NCBI RefSeq assembly: GCF_003725995.1
Contig: NZ_QIBX01000001.1
Location: 248,001-312,000, forward strand
Source: Slackia equolifaciens
GTDB lineage: Bacteria > Actinomycetota > Coriobacteriia > Coriobacteriales > Eggerthellaceae
DNA: 64,000 nt
Reading direction: 5' to 3'
Shown: positions 38,424 to 47,945 of the stretch, piece after piece
Position numbering within the stretch: position 1 is the first letter of the stretch
Layout of the letters: each line of letters starts with the position of its first letter
Position numbers and translations under genes: made by a program
Notes under the pieces: model-generated
What the model was told of the DNA's origin: nothing
The model's database searches: none
The model's input: the letters and a program-made list of their open reading frames with translations, nothing else

Positions 38424-39065
38424 TTACAGCGTTCCGAAGATGCGATCGCCGGCATCGCCGAGACCGGGCAGGATGTAGGCGTTCTCATTCAATCCGTCAT
38501 CGAGGGCACACGTCCAAATGCGCACGTCGGGATCGGCATCGAGCACGGCGCGCACGCCCTCGGGCGCCGCCACCAGCACCAAAAAGCGCACGTCACGCAC
38601 GCCGGCATCGCGCAGATACTGGAGCGCGGCGATGGCGCTGCCGCCCGTGGCAAGCATGGGGTCGACCAAAAGCGCCGTTCCGTCCACTATGCGAGAAGGC
38701 AACTTGGCGTAGTACGGGTGCGCCTCGTGAGTCTCTTCGTCACGCTCCATGCCCACGTGGCCCACGAGAGCAGAGGGCACCATGTCGAGCGCGCCCTCGA
38801 GCATGCCGAGGCCTGCGCGCAGAATGGGAACCACCGTGATCGAGTCGGCGGGGATACGTGCGCAGGACGCATCGGCCAGGGGCGTGCGCACCGTCACTTC
38901 CTCCACGCGCGCATCGCGTAGCGCTTCGTACGTCTCGATTGCCGCGAGCTCGCGAACCAGCTGGCGAAACTCCGTGGGCTTGGTGGACGCATCGCGCAGG
39001 TGCGCCATCTTATGCGCCACCAGCGGATGGTTAAGAACCATCAATCGGTTGCTGCTATCAATCAT
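38424..39065 (-). CDS. upp: Uracil phosphoribosyltransferase
   Basis: 213 residues; makes UMP from uracil and PRPP. PRPP-binding motif [17 protein letters not shown] and C-terminal uracil loop [13 protein letters not shown]. Its ATG overlaps the stop of the preceding restriction-modification-like gene as TAATG, so it is probably translated from that transcript as well as, possibly, from its own promoter. Confidence 0.97.
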   Translation of the reverse strand: MIDSSNRLMVLNHPLVAHKMAHLRDASTKPTEFRQLVRELAAIETYEALRDARVEEVTVRTPLADASCARIPADSITVVPILRAGLGMLEGALDMVPSALVGHVGMERDEETHEAHPYYAKLPSRIVDGTALLVDPMLATGGSAIAALQYLRDAGVRDVRFLVLVAAPEGVRAVLDADPDVRIWTCALDDGLNENAYILPGLGDAGDRIFGTL

Positions 39066-41743
39066 TATGCATCGCCCTTCTTTATACCGGCGTTTATCAT
39101 TTCGTTGAAATCCTCCTCGGCGTCCCGCACGCTCGCCGATGCCTTTGCAAGGCTCTCTTTCGATGAGACAAGCTGCGCCACCAGCCTCTTCTGCTCCTGC
39201 TTGGACACAGGGTAGGCAATTTCGACAGACTCGAAATCGGCTTGCTGGGTACGCCGCCTATTGCTGTGGCCCGTTGTGATGGCCCTGAACGCACGTTGAT
39301 AGTAGTCGCTTCTGAGCAGAGCAGCAAGAAACTCAAGGTCTATTTCCTCATCCACGAGACGATACACCGGGTATTCCTTCGTTACGATAGCGCCGTCGAA
39401 ACTCTCGCACGCCACACCGATGCACCCTTTCCAGAGGTCGATAGACGAGTAGACGATATCGTGCGCATGCACCACATACCATGACGACGAGCTGTTCTCG
39501 AAGTACATGCCCAGCCATTCCGGCGGATTGTTCCCCTTGCCCGCCTCACGAGGGCGCATTTTGCCGTCTTGACCGAGGGAAATAACGGTAACGTATTCAT
39601 CGGGATGCTCTTCAGGATGGATGCGTTCCTCTCTGCGAACCATCAGCTGACCGAGCGGTTTTTTTACCCACCCCGGCGCAAGGCTACGCATGCCTTCCTG
39701 AGCCTTGAAGATGTGGTACTTCGCGTCCATGCGGCTTGACCCGTGGGACCGCCACACATCCTCATAGGCAAGCACGACACAATTCTGCATTTCCGGGACA
39801 TACGATGCATCGCCTTCGAGGAACGCCCGATATTCGCCCAAGATGGTGCCGGCTTGGTCTTGCTCGTCAATGCTGAGCCCGTCGGATTCGCAATACAGAT
39901 CATTCCGAGAACCAAGCTTTCCCGTGGTGGTGTACCCGATATTGTCCACCTCTGCGAAAAACACGCGATGCCCCAACGAAGAGATCGCCCCAGCGAGGGC
40001 GGAAGCTCCCGTATCCAGCAGAATCTCCTCTTTGGCTCCTCCGAGCTCCTGATACGCCGCCATGAACGAATCTGCTTCAGCTTGAGTAAACTTCCTGAAA
40101 AAGAGAATTGACGTGGTATTTTGCGCACCCGAGGTTCTGAAGGCGAAATCAGGCAGCGACACCACTGCCTCCACAACGCCTACAGAGGCAAGGTAGCGAC
40201 GCAATTTAACACAAGAATCCGCCTGATTGTTCAACACGCCATCGGGTACCACCAGCGCGAAGCGACCCCCGGGAACAAGCATCTGCACCGCTCTTTCGAT
40301 GATGATGTGCTCAGAGGCAATCTCGGAGCAGCCACGCGCCACCTCAAAATTATCAAAGCTGTTGCTGCCGAGCTGGTCTTTATCGCCCTTTTTCACCTTG
40401 TCGCCAAACGGTGGGTTACCCACCACCAAGTCGAATTGCTCTCCACGCGCAAGCACAGGGTTGGAAAACGTGCTGTCAAGACAGCTGCGATCTCCCTCTA
40501 TATTAGAGTTACCGTCGTGGTGGATGAGCAGATTGATTCGACAGATCTGAGCCAGCGTTGGATGGATTTCGACGCCGAATACGCAATTCTGCGAGTACTC
40601 GAGTTTGTTTTGGGCGACGAGGAGGGGTCGACCGGCGTAATCGCGGTCTATTTTCTGCCATACCTGAAGTATTGCCTCAAGCAAAAAACCGCCGCTGCCG
40701 CAGGTAATATCGATAACCTTCTGGTTGCGCGTGGGATTGAGCATGGCCACGGCGAAGCGCGCCAGTGGGCGCATGGTGAAGTACTGCCCCAGCTCGCCAC
40801 GGAACACGGAACCGAAGAAGAACTCGAATGCCCTGCCAATGGCATCGAGGTCGGTCTCCATGAATGAAACGTCCTGCAAAACGGAAACCACTTGGGTGAT
40901 TTTGTCGTCGGGCAGATTTATTTCCTCGTCACCCGAAAAGATATCGGGGTTTTTAGCGCATGCCTCGCCAAACAGGGCATGCACCCTATTGGCTATTTCC
41001 ACGTCATCTTCGTTCGTGCCCACCTGAAATTGACGGGGCTCACCCGTCTTAGCGCTCTTTTCGTCTTCTATCTTGGTGAGGATAAGCTTGCTCCACTCGC
41101 GAAACGCCGTAAGCGGATCGCGTTTGCCGCCAGCCCAAATGAGCGAATGAGCACGACGCACTTTCGCCTCGAGCACCTTCGCTCCCACCGGCTTGATATC
41201 GGCATTGGCGTCGCCGGCAATAAGACCGTACCGAGGGGCCCTGCCAAACCGCTCGGGAACCGAATCGCGTGTGCCCTTCCTATTCTGTTCGCGCTCCTCG
41301 GGCGGATAATTCAGCACGTCAAACAACACCGACCCGTCACCCGAGTCTAACAGCCCCCATTTGCTGCGCAGGCTGTTAGCGTTGCCGAAAAGCTGCTCTA
41401 TGCCCTGGTCCTTTTCCCTGGCAGAAATCCCTTCGCGCTTTGCCTCAACCACAAGAAAGGGTATCTTGCATTCCTTGTCCTCGTAAATCACCACGTCGGC
41501 CCAATCATTGGGAGTACGACGCGGCACCTTGACCTCCGTTTTCATGCAGGAAGGCGCATACGCCTTGACGAGGATGAGATGCGCGATGACCTTCGCACGC
41601 ACCAGCTCCTCAGGATCGCTCAGCATATATCCCTTCGTCACGCGCAGATGATAATAGATCTTGTCGCCCTTGAAAGAGAAATACCCCCTGCGCAGCGCTT
41701 CGGCCACCAGATGGTTTTCTTCGTAATCTAAGGTTGTTATCAC
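39065..41743 (-). CDS. Single-chain nuclease-methyltransferase-specificity protein (type I-derived, type IIG-like)
   Basis: 892 residues. An N-terminal HsdR-like nuclease domain (about 40-130) contains DWADVVIYED and FLVVEAKREG, a PD-(D/E)XK set. An HsdM-type N6-adenine methyltransferase (about 240-560) has VIDITCGSGGFLLEA for AdoMet and NPPF catalytic. A single HsdS-like specificity part follows (about 680-892), ending in coiled-coil-like KASASVRDAEEDFNEMI. There is no helicase, so it should cut near its site rather than translocate. No separate R, M or S gene is nearby. It begins at 41743 and overlaps upp, an unusual partner. Codon use is less GC-rich than in glyA or upp, consistent with acquisition. 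Confidence 0.88.
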   Translation of the reverse strand: MITTLDYEENHLVAEALRRGYFSFKGDKIYYHLRVTKGYMLSDPEELVRAKVIAHLILVKAYAPSCMKTEVKVPRRTPNDWADVVIYEDKECKIPFLVVEAKREGISAREKDQGIEQLFGNANSLRSKWGLLDSGDGSVLFDVLNYPPEEREQNRKGTRDSVPERFGRAPRYGLIAGDANADIKPVGAKVLEAKVRRAHSLIWAGGKRDPLTAFREWSKLILTKIEDEKSAKTGEPRQFQVGTNEDDVEIANRVHALFGEACAKNPDIFSGDEEINLPDDKITQVVSVLQDVSFMETDLDAIGRAFEFFFGSVFRGELGQYFTMRPLARFAVAMLNPTRNQKVIDITCGSGGFLLEAILQVWQKIDRDYAGRPLLVAQNKLEYSQNCVFGVEIHPTLAQICRINLLIHHDGNSNIEGDRSCLDSTFSNPVLARGEQFDLVVGNPPFGDKVKKGDKDQLGSNSFDNFEVARGCSEIASEHIIIERAVQMLVPGGRFALVVPDGVLNNQADSCVKLRRYLASVGVVEAVVSLPDFAFRTSGAQNTTSILFFRKFTQAEADSFMAAYQELGGAKEEILLDTGASALAGAISSLGHRVFFAEVDNIGYTTTGKLGSRNDLYCESDGLSIDEQDQAGTILGEYRAFLEGDASYVPEMQNCVVLAYEDVWRSHGSSRMDAKYHIFKAQEGMRSLAPGWVKKPLGQLMVRREERIHPEEHPDEYVTVISLGQDGKMRPREAGKGNNPPEWLGMYFENSSSSWYVVHAHDIVYSSIDLWKGCIGVACESFDGAIVTKEYPVYRLVDEEIDLEFLAALLRSDYYQRAFRAITTGHSNRRRTQQADFESVEIAYPVSKQEQKRLVAQLVSSKESLAKASASVRDAEEDFNEMINAGIKKGDA

Positions 41744-41789
41744 TGCCTACGCCTTTCGTGCCATACACCAGTCACAACCCATAATACAG

Positions 41790-41801
41790 GAACATTCGTT
41801 C
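41790..41801 (-). promoter_or_regulatory. Possible LexA/SOS box ahead of the restriction-modification gene
   Basis: GAAC-ATTC-GTTC fits the Gram-positive/actinobacterial SOS consensus GAACNNNNGTTC exactly. It lies 46 bases before the start codon, next to TATTAT on the minus strand. An eight-base pattern like this is expected about once by chance in a window of this size, so support is modest. Confidence 0.4.
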
Positions 41802-41809
41802 TAAATTAT

Positions 41810-43063
41810 CTAGAAATCGTAGCTGGGATACAGCGGGTGCGCATCCAGGATGCCGCGAACCTCGGCCGCGACGGACTCGAGCTTGGCATCGTCGCCCTGC
41901 GCGAATACGGTTGCGGCAATGAGCTCGCCTACGCGGCGGAACTCCTGCGCGGTGAGGCCGCGCGTAGTGGCTGCAGCCGACCCCACGCGAATGCCGCTTG
42001 TCACAAAGGGGCTACGCGGCTCGTTGGGAATGGAGTTCTTGTTCACCGTAATGCCCACGCGCTCGAGCAGCTTCTCGGCATCTTTGCCGGTCACGTCGGC
42101 GGGAGTGAGATCAACCAGGCACAGATGGTTGTCGGTGCCGCCCGAAACAAGGCGCAAGCCGCCCGCCGTAAGGCCTTCCGCCATCGCGGCGCAATTGGCC
42201 ACCACGCGGTCGATGTACTCCTTGAACTCGGGGCGCAGCGCCTCGCCGAACGCCACGGCCTTGCCCGCGATCACATGCATGAGCGGGCCGCCTTGGCTGC
42301 CGGGGAACACCGCCTTGTCGATCTTTTTGGCGATTTCTTCATCGTTGCACACGATCAGGCCGCCGCGCGGACCGCGCAGCGTCTTGTGGGTGGTAGAGGT
42401 GACCACATCGGCATAGGGCACGGGGCTTGGATGCGCGCCCGCGGCCACGAGCCCGGCGATATGCGCCATGTCCACCATGAAGTAGGCGCCCACCTCGTGT
42501 GCGATAGCCGCCATGCGCTCGAAATCTATCACGCGCGGATACGCGCTCGCGCCGCCCACGATGAGCTTGGGGCGCAGCTCGTGAGCCATGCGCTCAAGGG
42601 CGTCGTAGTCGATGGTCTCATCCTCGGTGAGGCCGTATCCGTGGAAGTCATACAGGCGACCGCTGAAGTTAACCGGCGAGCCGTGCGTGAGATGCCCGCC
42701 GTTATCCAAGCTCATGCCCAGCACCGTATCGCCCGGTTTGATAAGCGCGAAATAGGCCGCCAGGTTGGCGTTGGCACCGCAGTGGGGCTGCACGTTGGCG
42801 AAGTTGGCGCCGAAGAGCTCTTTGGCGCGATCGCGCGCGAGATCCTCCACGATGTCGACTTTTTCGCAGCCGCCGTAGTAGCGCTTGGACGGATAGCCTT
42901 CGGCGTATTTATTGGTAAGCACGCTGCCCACGGCCTCCATGACCGCAGTGCTGGTGAAGTTTTCCGAAGCGATAAGCTCGATGGAGCCACGCTGACGAGT
43001 GAGCTCGGCCGAAATGGCGGAGGCAACAGCGGGGTCGGCTTGGGCAAGATAGGTGAAGGGCAT
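41810..43063 (-). CDS. glyA: Serine hydroxymethyltransferase
   Basis: 417 residues; converts serine and tetrahydrofolate to glycine and methylene-THF. PLP lysine in [15 protein letters not shown]-terminal [10 protein letters not shown], and the family pattern [15 protein letters not shown]. The start at 43063 follows AAAGGATCC. Followed 66 bases later by the restriction-modification-like gene, in the same direction. Confidence 0.97.
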   Translation of the reverse strand: MPFTYLAQADPAVASAISAELTRQRGSIELIASENFTSTAVMEAVGSVLTNKYAEGYPSKRYYGGCEKVDIVEDLARDRAKELFGANFANVQPHCGANANLAAYFALIKPGDTVLGMSLDNGGHLTHGSPVNFSGRLYDFHGYGLTEDETIDYDALERMAHELRPKLIVGGASAYPRVIDFERMAAIAHEVGAYFMVDMAHIAGLVAAGAHPSPVPYADVVTSTTHKTLRGPRGGLIVCNDEEIAKKIDKAVFPGSQGGPLMHVIAGKAVAFGEALRPEFKEYIDRVVANCAAMAEGLTAGGLRLVSGGTDNHLCLVDLTPADVTGKDAEKLLERVGITVNKNSIPNEPRSPFVTSGIRVGSAAATTRGLTAQEFRRVGELIAATVFAQGDDAKLESVAAEVRGILDAHPLYPSYDF

Positions 43064-43222
43064 GGCGGATCCTTTCTTTGGGGCGCCGTTGGCAAGACGA
43101 GCCAAATGGCCCTGAAGACATGCGGCGAACCCCAGCCTTGAAGCTCCGAGGCGCGCAGTCGTCTTGCCGCGATTCGTTAGAACCTCGCCATCCTACCACC
43201 GACGGCGCGCGACCCACACGCG

Positions 43223-43258
43223 AAAACGGCCACGAAGCCCAAGCGCCCCGTGGCCGTT
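43223..43258 (-). terminator. Terminator after rpiB
   Basis: AACGGCCACG and CGTGGCCGTT pair around a GC-rich loop, followed on the minus strand by TTCGCG. The T-tract is short, but the stem is long and lies 48 bases past the stop. Confidence 0.65.
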
Positions 43259-43305
43259 ACGAAGATTACACAGAATGCTCCACGCCCGTCGAAAGGCGGC
43301 GCGTT

Positions 43306-43791
43306 CTACCCGCGCACCACGTTGCCGTTGGCATCCGTGCTCACGCCACCCTTGTCGGCGTCGAGGCGCATAATTTTGGCGACGCGCATGGCATGGCGGC
43401 CACCCTCGAACTTGGTGGTGAGGAACGTATCCACGATCTGCTTGTTGGTTTCCAAATCCACGAAGCGACCGGAAAGCGTAACCACATTGGCGTCGTTGTG
43501 CTGACGGCACAGTTCCGCGAACTGCACGTTGATCACGTTGGCGGCGCGAATGCCCACAACCTTGTCAGCCGCGAGCGCCATGCCGATGCCCGTGCCGCAC
43601 ACCAGCACGCCGCGATCGGCGGTGCCGTTCGACACATCGTGCGCCACGGCAGCCGCGTAATCGGGGTAGTCTACGCGGTCATCAGAATCGGGGCCGCGGT
43701 CGATGACCTCGTAGCCCTCGCCTACCAGATAGTCCACCAACTTCTGCTTCTGCTCGAAGCCAGCGTGGTCGCTTCCGATGGAAATAATCAT
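43306..43791 (-). CDS. rpiB: Ribose-5-phosphate isomerase B
   Basis: 161 residues; interconverts ribose 5-phosphate and ribulose 5-phosphate. SDHAGFEQK at the N-terminus, the active-site Cys in LVCGTGIGMALAA, and the anionic-hole RAANVINVQFAEL. Slightly longer than the 145-150 average through a C-terminal tail (GGVSTDANGNVVRG). It lies 90 bases after glpK. Confidence 0.95.
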   Translation of the reverse strand: MIISIGSDHAGFEQKQKLVDYLVGEGYEVIDRGPDSDDRVDYPDYAAAVAHDVSNGTADRGVLVCGTGIGMALAADKVVGIRAANVINVQFAELCRQHNDANVVTLSGRFVDLETNKQIVDTFLTTKFEGGRHAMRVAKIMRLDADKGGVSTDANGNVVRG

Positions 43792-43881
43792 GTGTGCATC
43801 CTTTCGACTGCAGGACGATTAGCTTGATCCTGCGCCATCATACCGTATTTGATAGGCATGCGGCCCGCATGCGGCACCCGC

Positions 43882-45378
43882 TCACTTGGTCATCACGCGG
43901 CGGACGGCCTCGTGCCAGCCCGCCATAAGGCCCTCGCGCTCTTCGGCATCCATCTTGGGCGTAAAGTGGTCGTCGTGTTCGCGTAGCGCAAGAATCTGTG
44001 CCATATCCTCCCAGAAACCAGTAGCAAGGCCCGCCAAAAACGCCGCGCCTGCGCCGGTGCTTTCGATGACTTTGGGGCGGTTGAGGCTCGCCCCCAAGAT
44101 GTCGGACTGGAACTGAAGGAGGAAGTCGTTGCCCGAAGCGCCACCGTCAACGTTGAGCTCGGTGATGGCGATGCCGGAATCCTTCTCCATGGTGTGCGCC
44201 ACATCGGCCACCTGGAACGCCATGGACTCGAGCGCCGCGCGGACGATATGCGCCCTGTTCGCACCTCGCGTAAGCCCCAGAATGGCTCCGCGTGCCTCGG
44301 AATCCCAGTACGGGGCGCCCAGTCCGGTGAACGCCGGAACCACGTACACACCCGCGGTGTCATCCACGCTGCGGGCGAGCTCCTCGCTTTCAGACGCGCT
44401 AGAGATGATGCCCAGCTCGTCGCGCAGCCACTGGACGAGCGCGCCGGCCACGAACACACTGCCCTCGAGCGCGTATTCCAGCCCCTGCACGCCCGGAGCA
44501 CTCGCCGCCACCGTGGTGACCAGGCCATGCGACGATGCGACCGGCGTGGAACCCGTATGCATGAGCAGAAAGCATCCGGTGCCGTAGGTGTTTTTCGCGC
44601 GACCAGCCTGCGTGCAGCACTGGCCGAACAGCGCCGCTTGCTGGTCGCCCGCGACGCCACGGATGGGGATGCCCTGAGGCATGCCCGGATACGCCGTAAC
44701 GCCGAAATCGCCCGACGAAGAGCGGACCTCGGGCAGCATTGAGGCAGGAATGCCGAACAGGTCGAGCAGCTCCTGGTCCCATGTGCCCTTGTGAATGTCG
44801 AACAGCATGGTGCGGCTAGCGTTGGTCACGTCGGTCGCATGCACCGCCCCGCCCGTCAGCTGCCAGATAAGCCACGTATCCACCGTGCCGAATGCAAGCT
44901 TGCCCTCTTCGGCCGCCTCGCGCGCGCCCTCCACGTTGTCCAGGATCCACTTGATTTTGCTGGCCGAGAAATACGCATCGGGCACCAGGCCCGTCTTGGC
45001 GGTCACGCGGGCGGCTACAGCGGGATCGCCGCACACGGCTTCCACGATGTCGGTTGTGCGGCGGCATTGCCATACGATGGCGTTGTATACCGGCTCTCCC
45101 GTTTCGCGATTCCACACGATGGTTGTCTCGCGCTGATTGGTGATGCCGATGCTATCCACCTCTTCAGGGCGCACCCCGCTCGACACCAGTACCTCAGTCA
45201 CAACGCCCAGCTGGGATGACGCGATTTCGCGAGGATCGTGTTCCACCCAGCCCGGCTGGGGGTAGATCTGACGAAACGGATGCTGGGCAATGCCGCGAAT
45301 GAGTCCGGCGTGGTCGAACAGAATCGCACGGGACGAGGTGGTTCCCTGGTCGAGTGCAAGCACGTATTTCTTGGTCAT
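43882..45378 (-). CDS. glpK: Glycerol kinase
   Basis: 498 residues; phosphorylates glycerol. FGGY-family N-terminal ATP loop ALDQGTTSSRAILFD, glycerol-binding NQRETTIVWNRETG, and signature YWDSEARGAILGLTRG. No glycerol facilitator or glycerol-3-phosphate dehydrogenase gene is adjacent, so the pathway partners lie elsewhere. Confidence 0.97.
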   Translation of the reverse strand: MTKKYVLALDQGTTSSRAILFDHAGLIRGIAQHPFRQIYPQPGWVEHDPREIASSQLGVVTEVLVSSGVRPEEVDSIGITNQRETTIVWNRETGEPVYNAIVWQCRRTTDIVEAVCGDPAVAARVTAKTGLVPDAYFSASKIKWILDNVEGAREAAEEGKLAFGTVDTWLIWQLTGGAVHATDVTNASRTMLFDIHKGTWDQELLDLFGIPASMLPEVRSSSGDFGVTAYPGMPQGIPIRGVAGDQQAALFGQCCTQAGRAKNTYGTGCFLLMHTGSTPVASSHGLVTTVAASAPGVQGLEYALEGSVFVAGALVQWLRDELGIISSASESEELARSVDDTAGVYVVPAFTGLGAPYWDSEARGAILGLTRGANRAHIVRAALESMAFQVADVAHTMEKDSGIAITELNVDGGASGNDFLLQFQSDILGASLNRPKVIESTGAGAAFLAGLATGFWEDMAQILALREHDDHFTPKMDAEEREGLMAGWHEAVRRVMTK

Positions 45379-45533
45379 GATGGTCGCCTATCTGTTGAGC
45401 TACCGCGAACGGGGCGCCAGCACGCCCCGCGTCCCCAAACATTTATCCCCTCAATTATACGATTCGACGCGCATGACGCCCGCCGCAGCCCGCACCCGGC
45501 CCTGACCCGACCCGATGCGTGCCGTTGGTTGAG

Positions 45534-45797
45534 CTAATCCTCGATGCCGTAAATCTCGAACATACCCAACGTGGTTTTGAGCGCGACTTTCTGCGCAAGC
45601 AGCTGATTGCCCACCGCGCCCTTGATGGTTCCGGCCGCTTTACGCTCCTCCACTTTCACTTCGAGATCCTCATAGCGCGCTTCAAGATCGTCGTGCATGT
45701 CCTCATAAGCGGCAAGACGCTGAATCGCCTCCTGCATCATGTCCGGGTCGACGGACGCCGTACCGTCCTCCGCCCTCATCGTCAACCTGCGCGCCAT
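45534..45797 (-). CDS. Small hypothetical protein with coiled coil
   Basis: 87 residues, acidic to neutral, no signal peptide. EAIQRLAAYEDMHDDLEARYEDLEVKVEE (written in part) forms a clear helix. The opening MRAEDGTASVDP followed by a helix beginning AIQRLAAYED recalls small proteins common in phage and mobile elements of Firmicutes and Actinobacteria. AAGGAGG before the ATG makes it a real gene. Its upstream region is the GC-rich repeat C, whose end supplies TACAAT about 50 bases before the start. Confidence 0.7.
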   Translation of the reverse strand: MARRLTMRAEDGTASVDPDMMQEAIQRLAAYEDMHDDLEARYEDLEVKVEERKAAGTIKGAVGNQLLAQKVALKTTLGMFEIYGIED

Positions 45798-45836
45798 AGC
45801 GTCCTCCTTGTTGAGCTTCTTTCATTTCGTCGGAAG

Positions 45837-46560
45837 TATTGTAGGCCAAATCATGGCGGTCGCGCACATCGCACCGCAGGGAACGGCGCCAGCAGAGGCC
45901 GGCGGCACACCGACGGATTCATCGGGGCGACGCGGCGGAGGGGGCGTCCCCGGCATCAGCGCGACGGGTTCGCCACAGCGACGCGGCGGTGGGGCAAGCG
46001 GCAGCGGACGCGACGGAGCCAGCAGACGCAGGGCAGGACGCCTGGGCTTCGGCGCCGCCTCCGGAGTCGGCGAGGGGCAGATTCCGGCGTCCGGATGCAG
46101 CGAACGCCGATTCGCCGCAGCATAAACGTCGCTCCGCAAACGAACGCCGATTTGCTGCAGATTTTGCGCGGTGCCTCGAGTACACCGCCGTTTGGCTTCG
46201 CGTTTCCCCAGCTCATGGCCTCGCTCCGATTGGGCTACTCGAAGGGGTGTCCGAAAACTGCAGCAAATCGCCGTTCGTTTCTAAACCCCACGCCTCGGGC
46301 GTCCCCGGCAGCGGCGGGGCGGACGCGGCGGCGGGAGCCGGCGGCACACCGACGGGTTCGCCAGAACGATGCGGCGGCAGCGGGGGCGGAGCCGGCCTTT
46401 GCCCGATAATGGACGTGGCACACGGAGCTGCTGGCGGCCGCCCCGGAAGCCCCTCCCCCGGGCGTCAGACTCCCTGGGCGCCCCAAACGTCCCCGGAAGC
46501 CCCCAGGGCGTCAGACTGCCCGAGCTTCGAGTCGAGCGGCAATCAAGTACGCGGCTCTCT
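45837..46560. repeat. Long GC-rich intergenic repeat, copy C
   Basis: It fills the space between the stomatin-like gene and the small coiled-coil gene. The left part (45837-46137) matches 55672-55937 in the same orientation, with insertions and deletions, starting TGTAGGCCAAATCA and ending CATAAACGTCGCTC-GC. The core 46138-46280 is bounded by 23-base inverted repeats. The tail to 46560 carries GGGCGTCAGACTCCCTGGG-type sequence also found in copy D. Open frames across it are by-products of its GC content. Confidence 0.8.
46138..46280. repeat. 143-bp inverted-repeat-bounded core of copy C
   Basis: Ends: AAACGAACGCCGATTTGCTG-CAG at 46138-46160 and its inverse at 46258-46280 with one mismatch. 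A further direct copy of CGAACGCCGATTCGCCGCAG lies exactly 40 bases before the left end (46101-46120). The 97-base interior matches the interior of copy D only when D is reverse-complemented (77 of 97 by hand count). Confidence 0.85.
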
Positions 46561-46561
46561 C

Positions 46562-47530
46562 TTACTTTCCCTGCGCCTTCAGCGACTCAATCATTTTTTC
46601 GAGCGATCCGTCTGAAAAGCCCTCGGAATATGCGCTGGGTATGACCACTGTGCCTCCTGAACCCTTTACGCTCTCATAGAGCAGGTGCATGGTGCGCAGG
46701 CGCAGCGCGACGTCATTGCCTTGATATTGCTCGGCAGCCTCTACCAGCATGCTGGAAATATCTTTCTCCACCTCGGCGAGCACCATACGGGCATTCTTTT
46801 CACGTTCGGCCTGAGCCTCGGCACTCATAGCCTCCTGCAGGCTTTCGGGAATTACGATGTCGCGAATCTCCACCGAGAGAATGGTGATGCCCCACTCGCT
46901 GGTTTTCTCCTCGATGACCTCCTGCAACTCGGCATCCAACTGGTTGCGGCGCACGGCAACCTCAGAGGCGCTCGCGCGGCCAATGGCATCACGCAGAGCG
47001 GTTTGGGCCACCAAGCTCACGGAGTTGTAATAGTTTTCCACTTCGAGCGCGGCCTTCTCGGCATCCCACACCATCCAAAAAAGCACAGCATCCACGTTGA
47101 TGGGCACAAGATCGCTGGTTAACGTCTCCTCAGCGGCAAACCCCGTGAGCATCACGCGCTGGTCGGCGCACAGGGCAATTTGCTCGATGAACGGAATGGT
47201 GAAATAGATACCCGGTCCTTTGGTACGATGGAACTTGCCCAAACGCAAAACCACCACTTTCTCCCACTGCAGGGCAATGTGGATAGACATGGTGGCGAGC
47301 AAGGCAACAAGCGTGGCCACCACAAAACCCCACACGCTTGGCTCGCCCATGAGCAATAGTTCGACGGCGACAACCGCACAAAACGCCGCGACGAACACGA
47401 ATGCTGAAAACATCATGGCGCCATTTTGCGAGGTACGCCGATCTGCACGTGAATTGTATTTTTCTATAGGAAACGTACGGCGATCCTTGCCGAAACGCTT
47501 AGAGGCCTTTCCGTCTTTCGTTTCTCTCAT
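46562..47530 (-). CDS. Stomatin-like SPFH-domain membrane protein
   Basis: 322 residues. A basic N-terminal stretch, two hydrophobic segments (about 39-80), then an SPFH/Band 7 domain (VVLRLGKFHRTKGPGIYFTIP) and a helical tail (SAEAQAEREKNARMVLAEVEKD) like slipins. These proteins scaffold membrane microdomains or proteases. The start at 47530 follows GAAAAGAGG and overlaps the end of the preceding GntR gene by 32 bases, so the two form an operon and the regulator probably controls it. An NfeD partner is not seen. Confidence 0.9.
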   Translation of the reverse strand: MRETKDGKASKRFGKDRRTFPIEKYNSRADRRTSQNGAMMFSAFVFVAAFCAVVAVELLLMGEPSVWGFVVATLVALLATMSIHIALQWEKVVVLRLGKFHRTKGPGIYFTIPFIEQIALCADQRVMLTGFAAEETLTSDLVPINVDAVLFWMVWDAEKAALEVENYYNSVSLVAQTALRDAIGRASASEVAVRRNQLDAELQEVIEEKTSEWGITILSVEIRDIVIPESLQEAMSAEAQAEREKNARMVLAEVEKDISSMLVEAAEQYQGNDVALRLRTMHLLYESVKGSGGTVVIPSAYSEGFSDGSLEKMIESLKAQGK

Positions 47531-47945
47531 AGAGCATCCTCTTTTCCTGAGCGAGCGCGCCGCCCTCTTCTTGCACCTTGTGAGCAACGTCCAGCATGCG
47601 AAGCTTCACCTCATCAAGCGACATGCCCATGGACATGCAACGTTTTATGGCGTCCTCAATAACGGTGTCCACCGCGCTGAGCATTTCTTCGCGGGAGGAT
47701 TCGGGCGTCTCGCGCACGAATACACCACGACCGCGCACCGACATGACGTAGCCCGTATGCTCAAGATCCACGTAGGCCTTGCTCACGGTGTTGTAGTTGA
47801 TGGAGATTTCAGCGGCAAGGCTGCGCACGCTGGGCAGCTGATCACCGGGTTTGTAATAGCCGGTTTTAATCAGATAAATGAATCGGTTGCGCAGCTGGAC
47901 CCACACGGGCAGACCGGAAGTTTCATCTAATTTGAAGTCTGGCAT
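47499..47945 (-). CDS. GntR-family regulator, YtrA type
   Basis: 148 residues. A winged helix at the N-terminus (YKPGDQLPSVRSLAAEISIN, NTVSKAYVDLEHTGYVMSVRG, each shown in part), then a short helical tail without a ligand domain, as in the YtrA group. These usually repress their own operon, here with the stomatin-like gene it overlaps. The ATG at 47945 is the natural family start. Confidence 0.92.
   Translation of the reverse strand: MPDFKLDETSGLPVWVQLRNRFIYLIKTGYYKPGDQLPSVRSLAAEISINYNTVSKAYVDLEHTGYVMSVRGRGVFVRETPESSREEMLSAVDTVIEDAIKRCMSMGMSLDEVKLRMLDVAHKVQEEGGALAQEKRMLYERNERRKGL

Noticed and set aside
45989-46615. Gly/Pro/Arg-rich open frames in the long repeats C and D
   Set aside because: They arise from GC-rich repetitive DNA, differ in frame between copies and lack ribosome binding sites.
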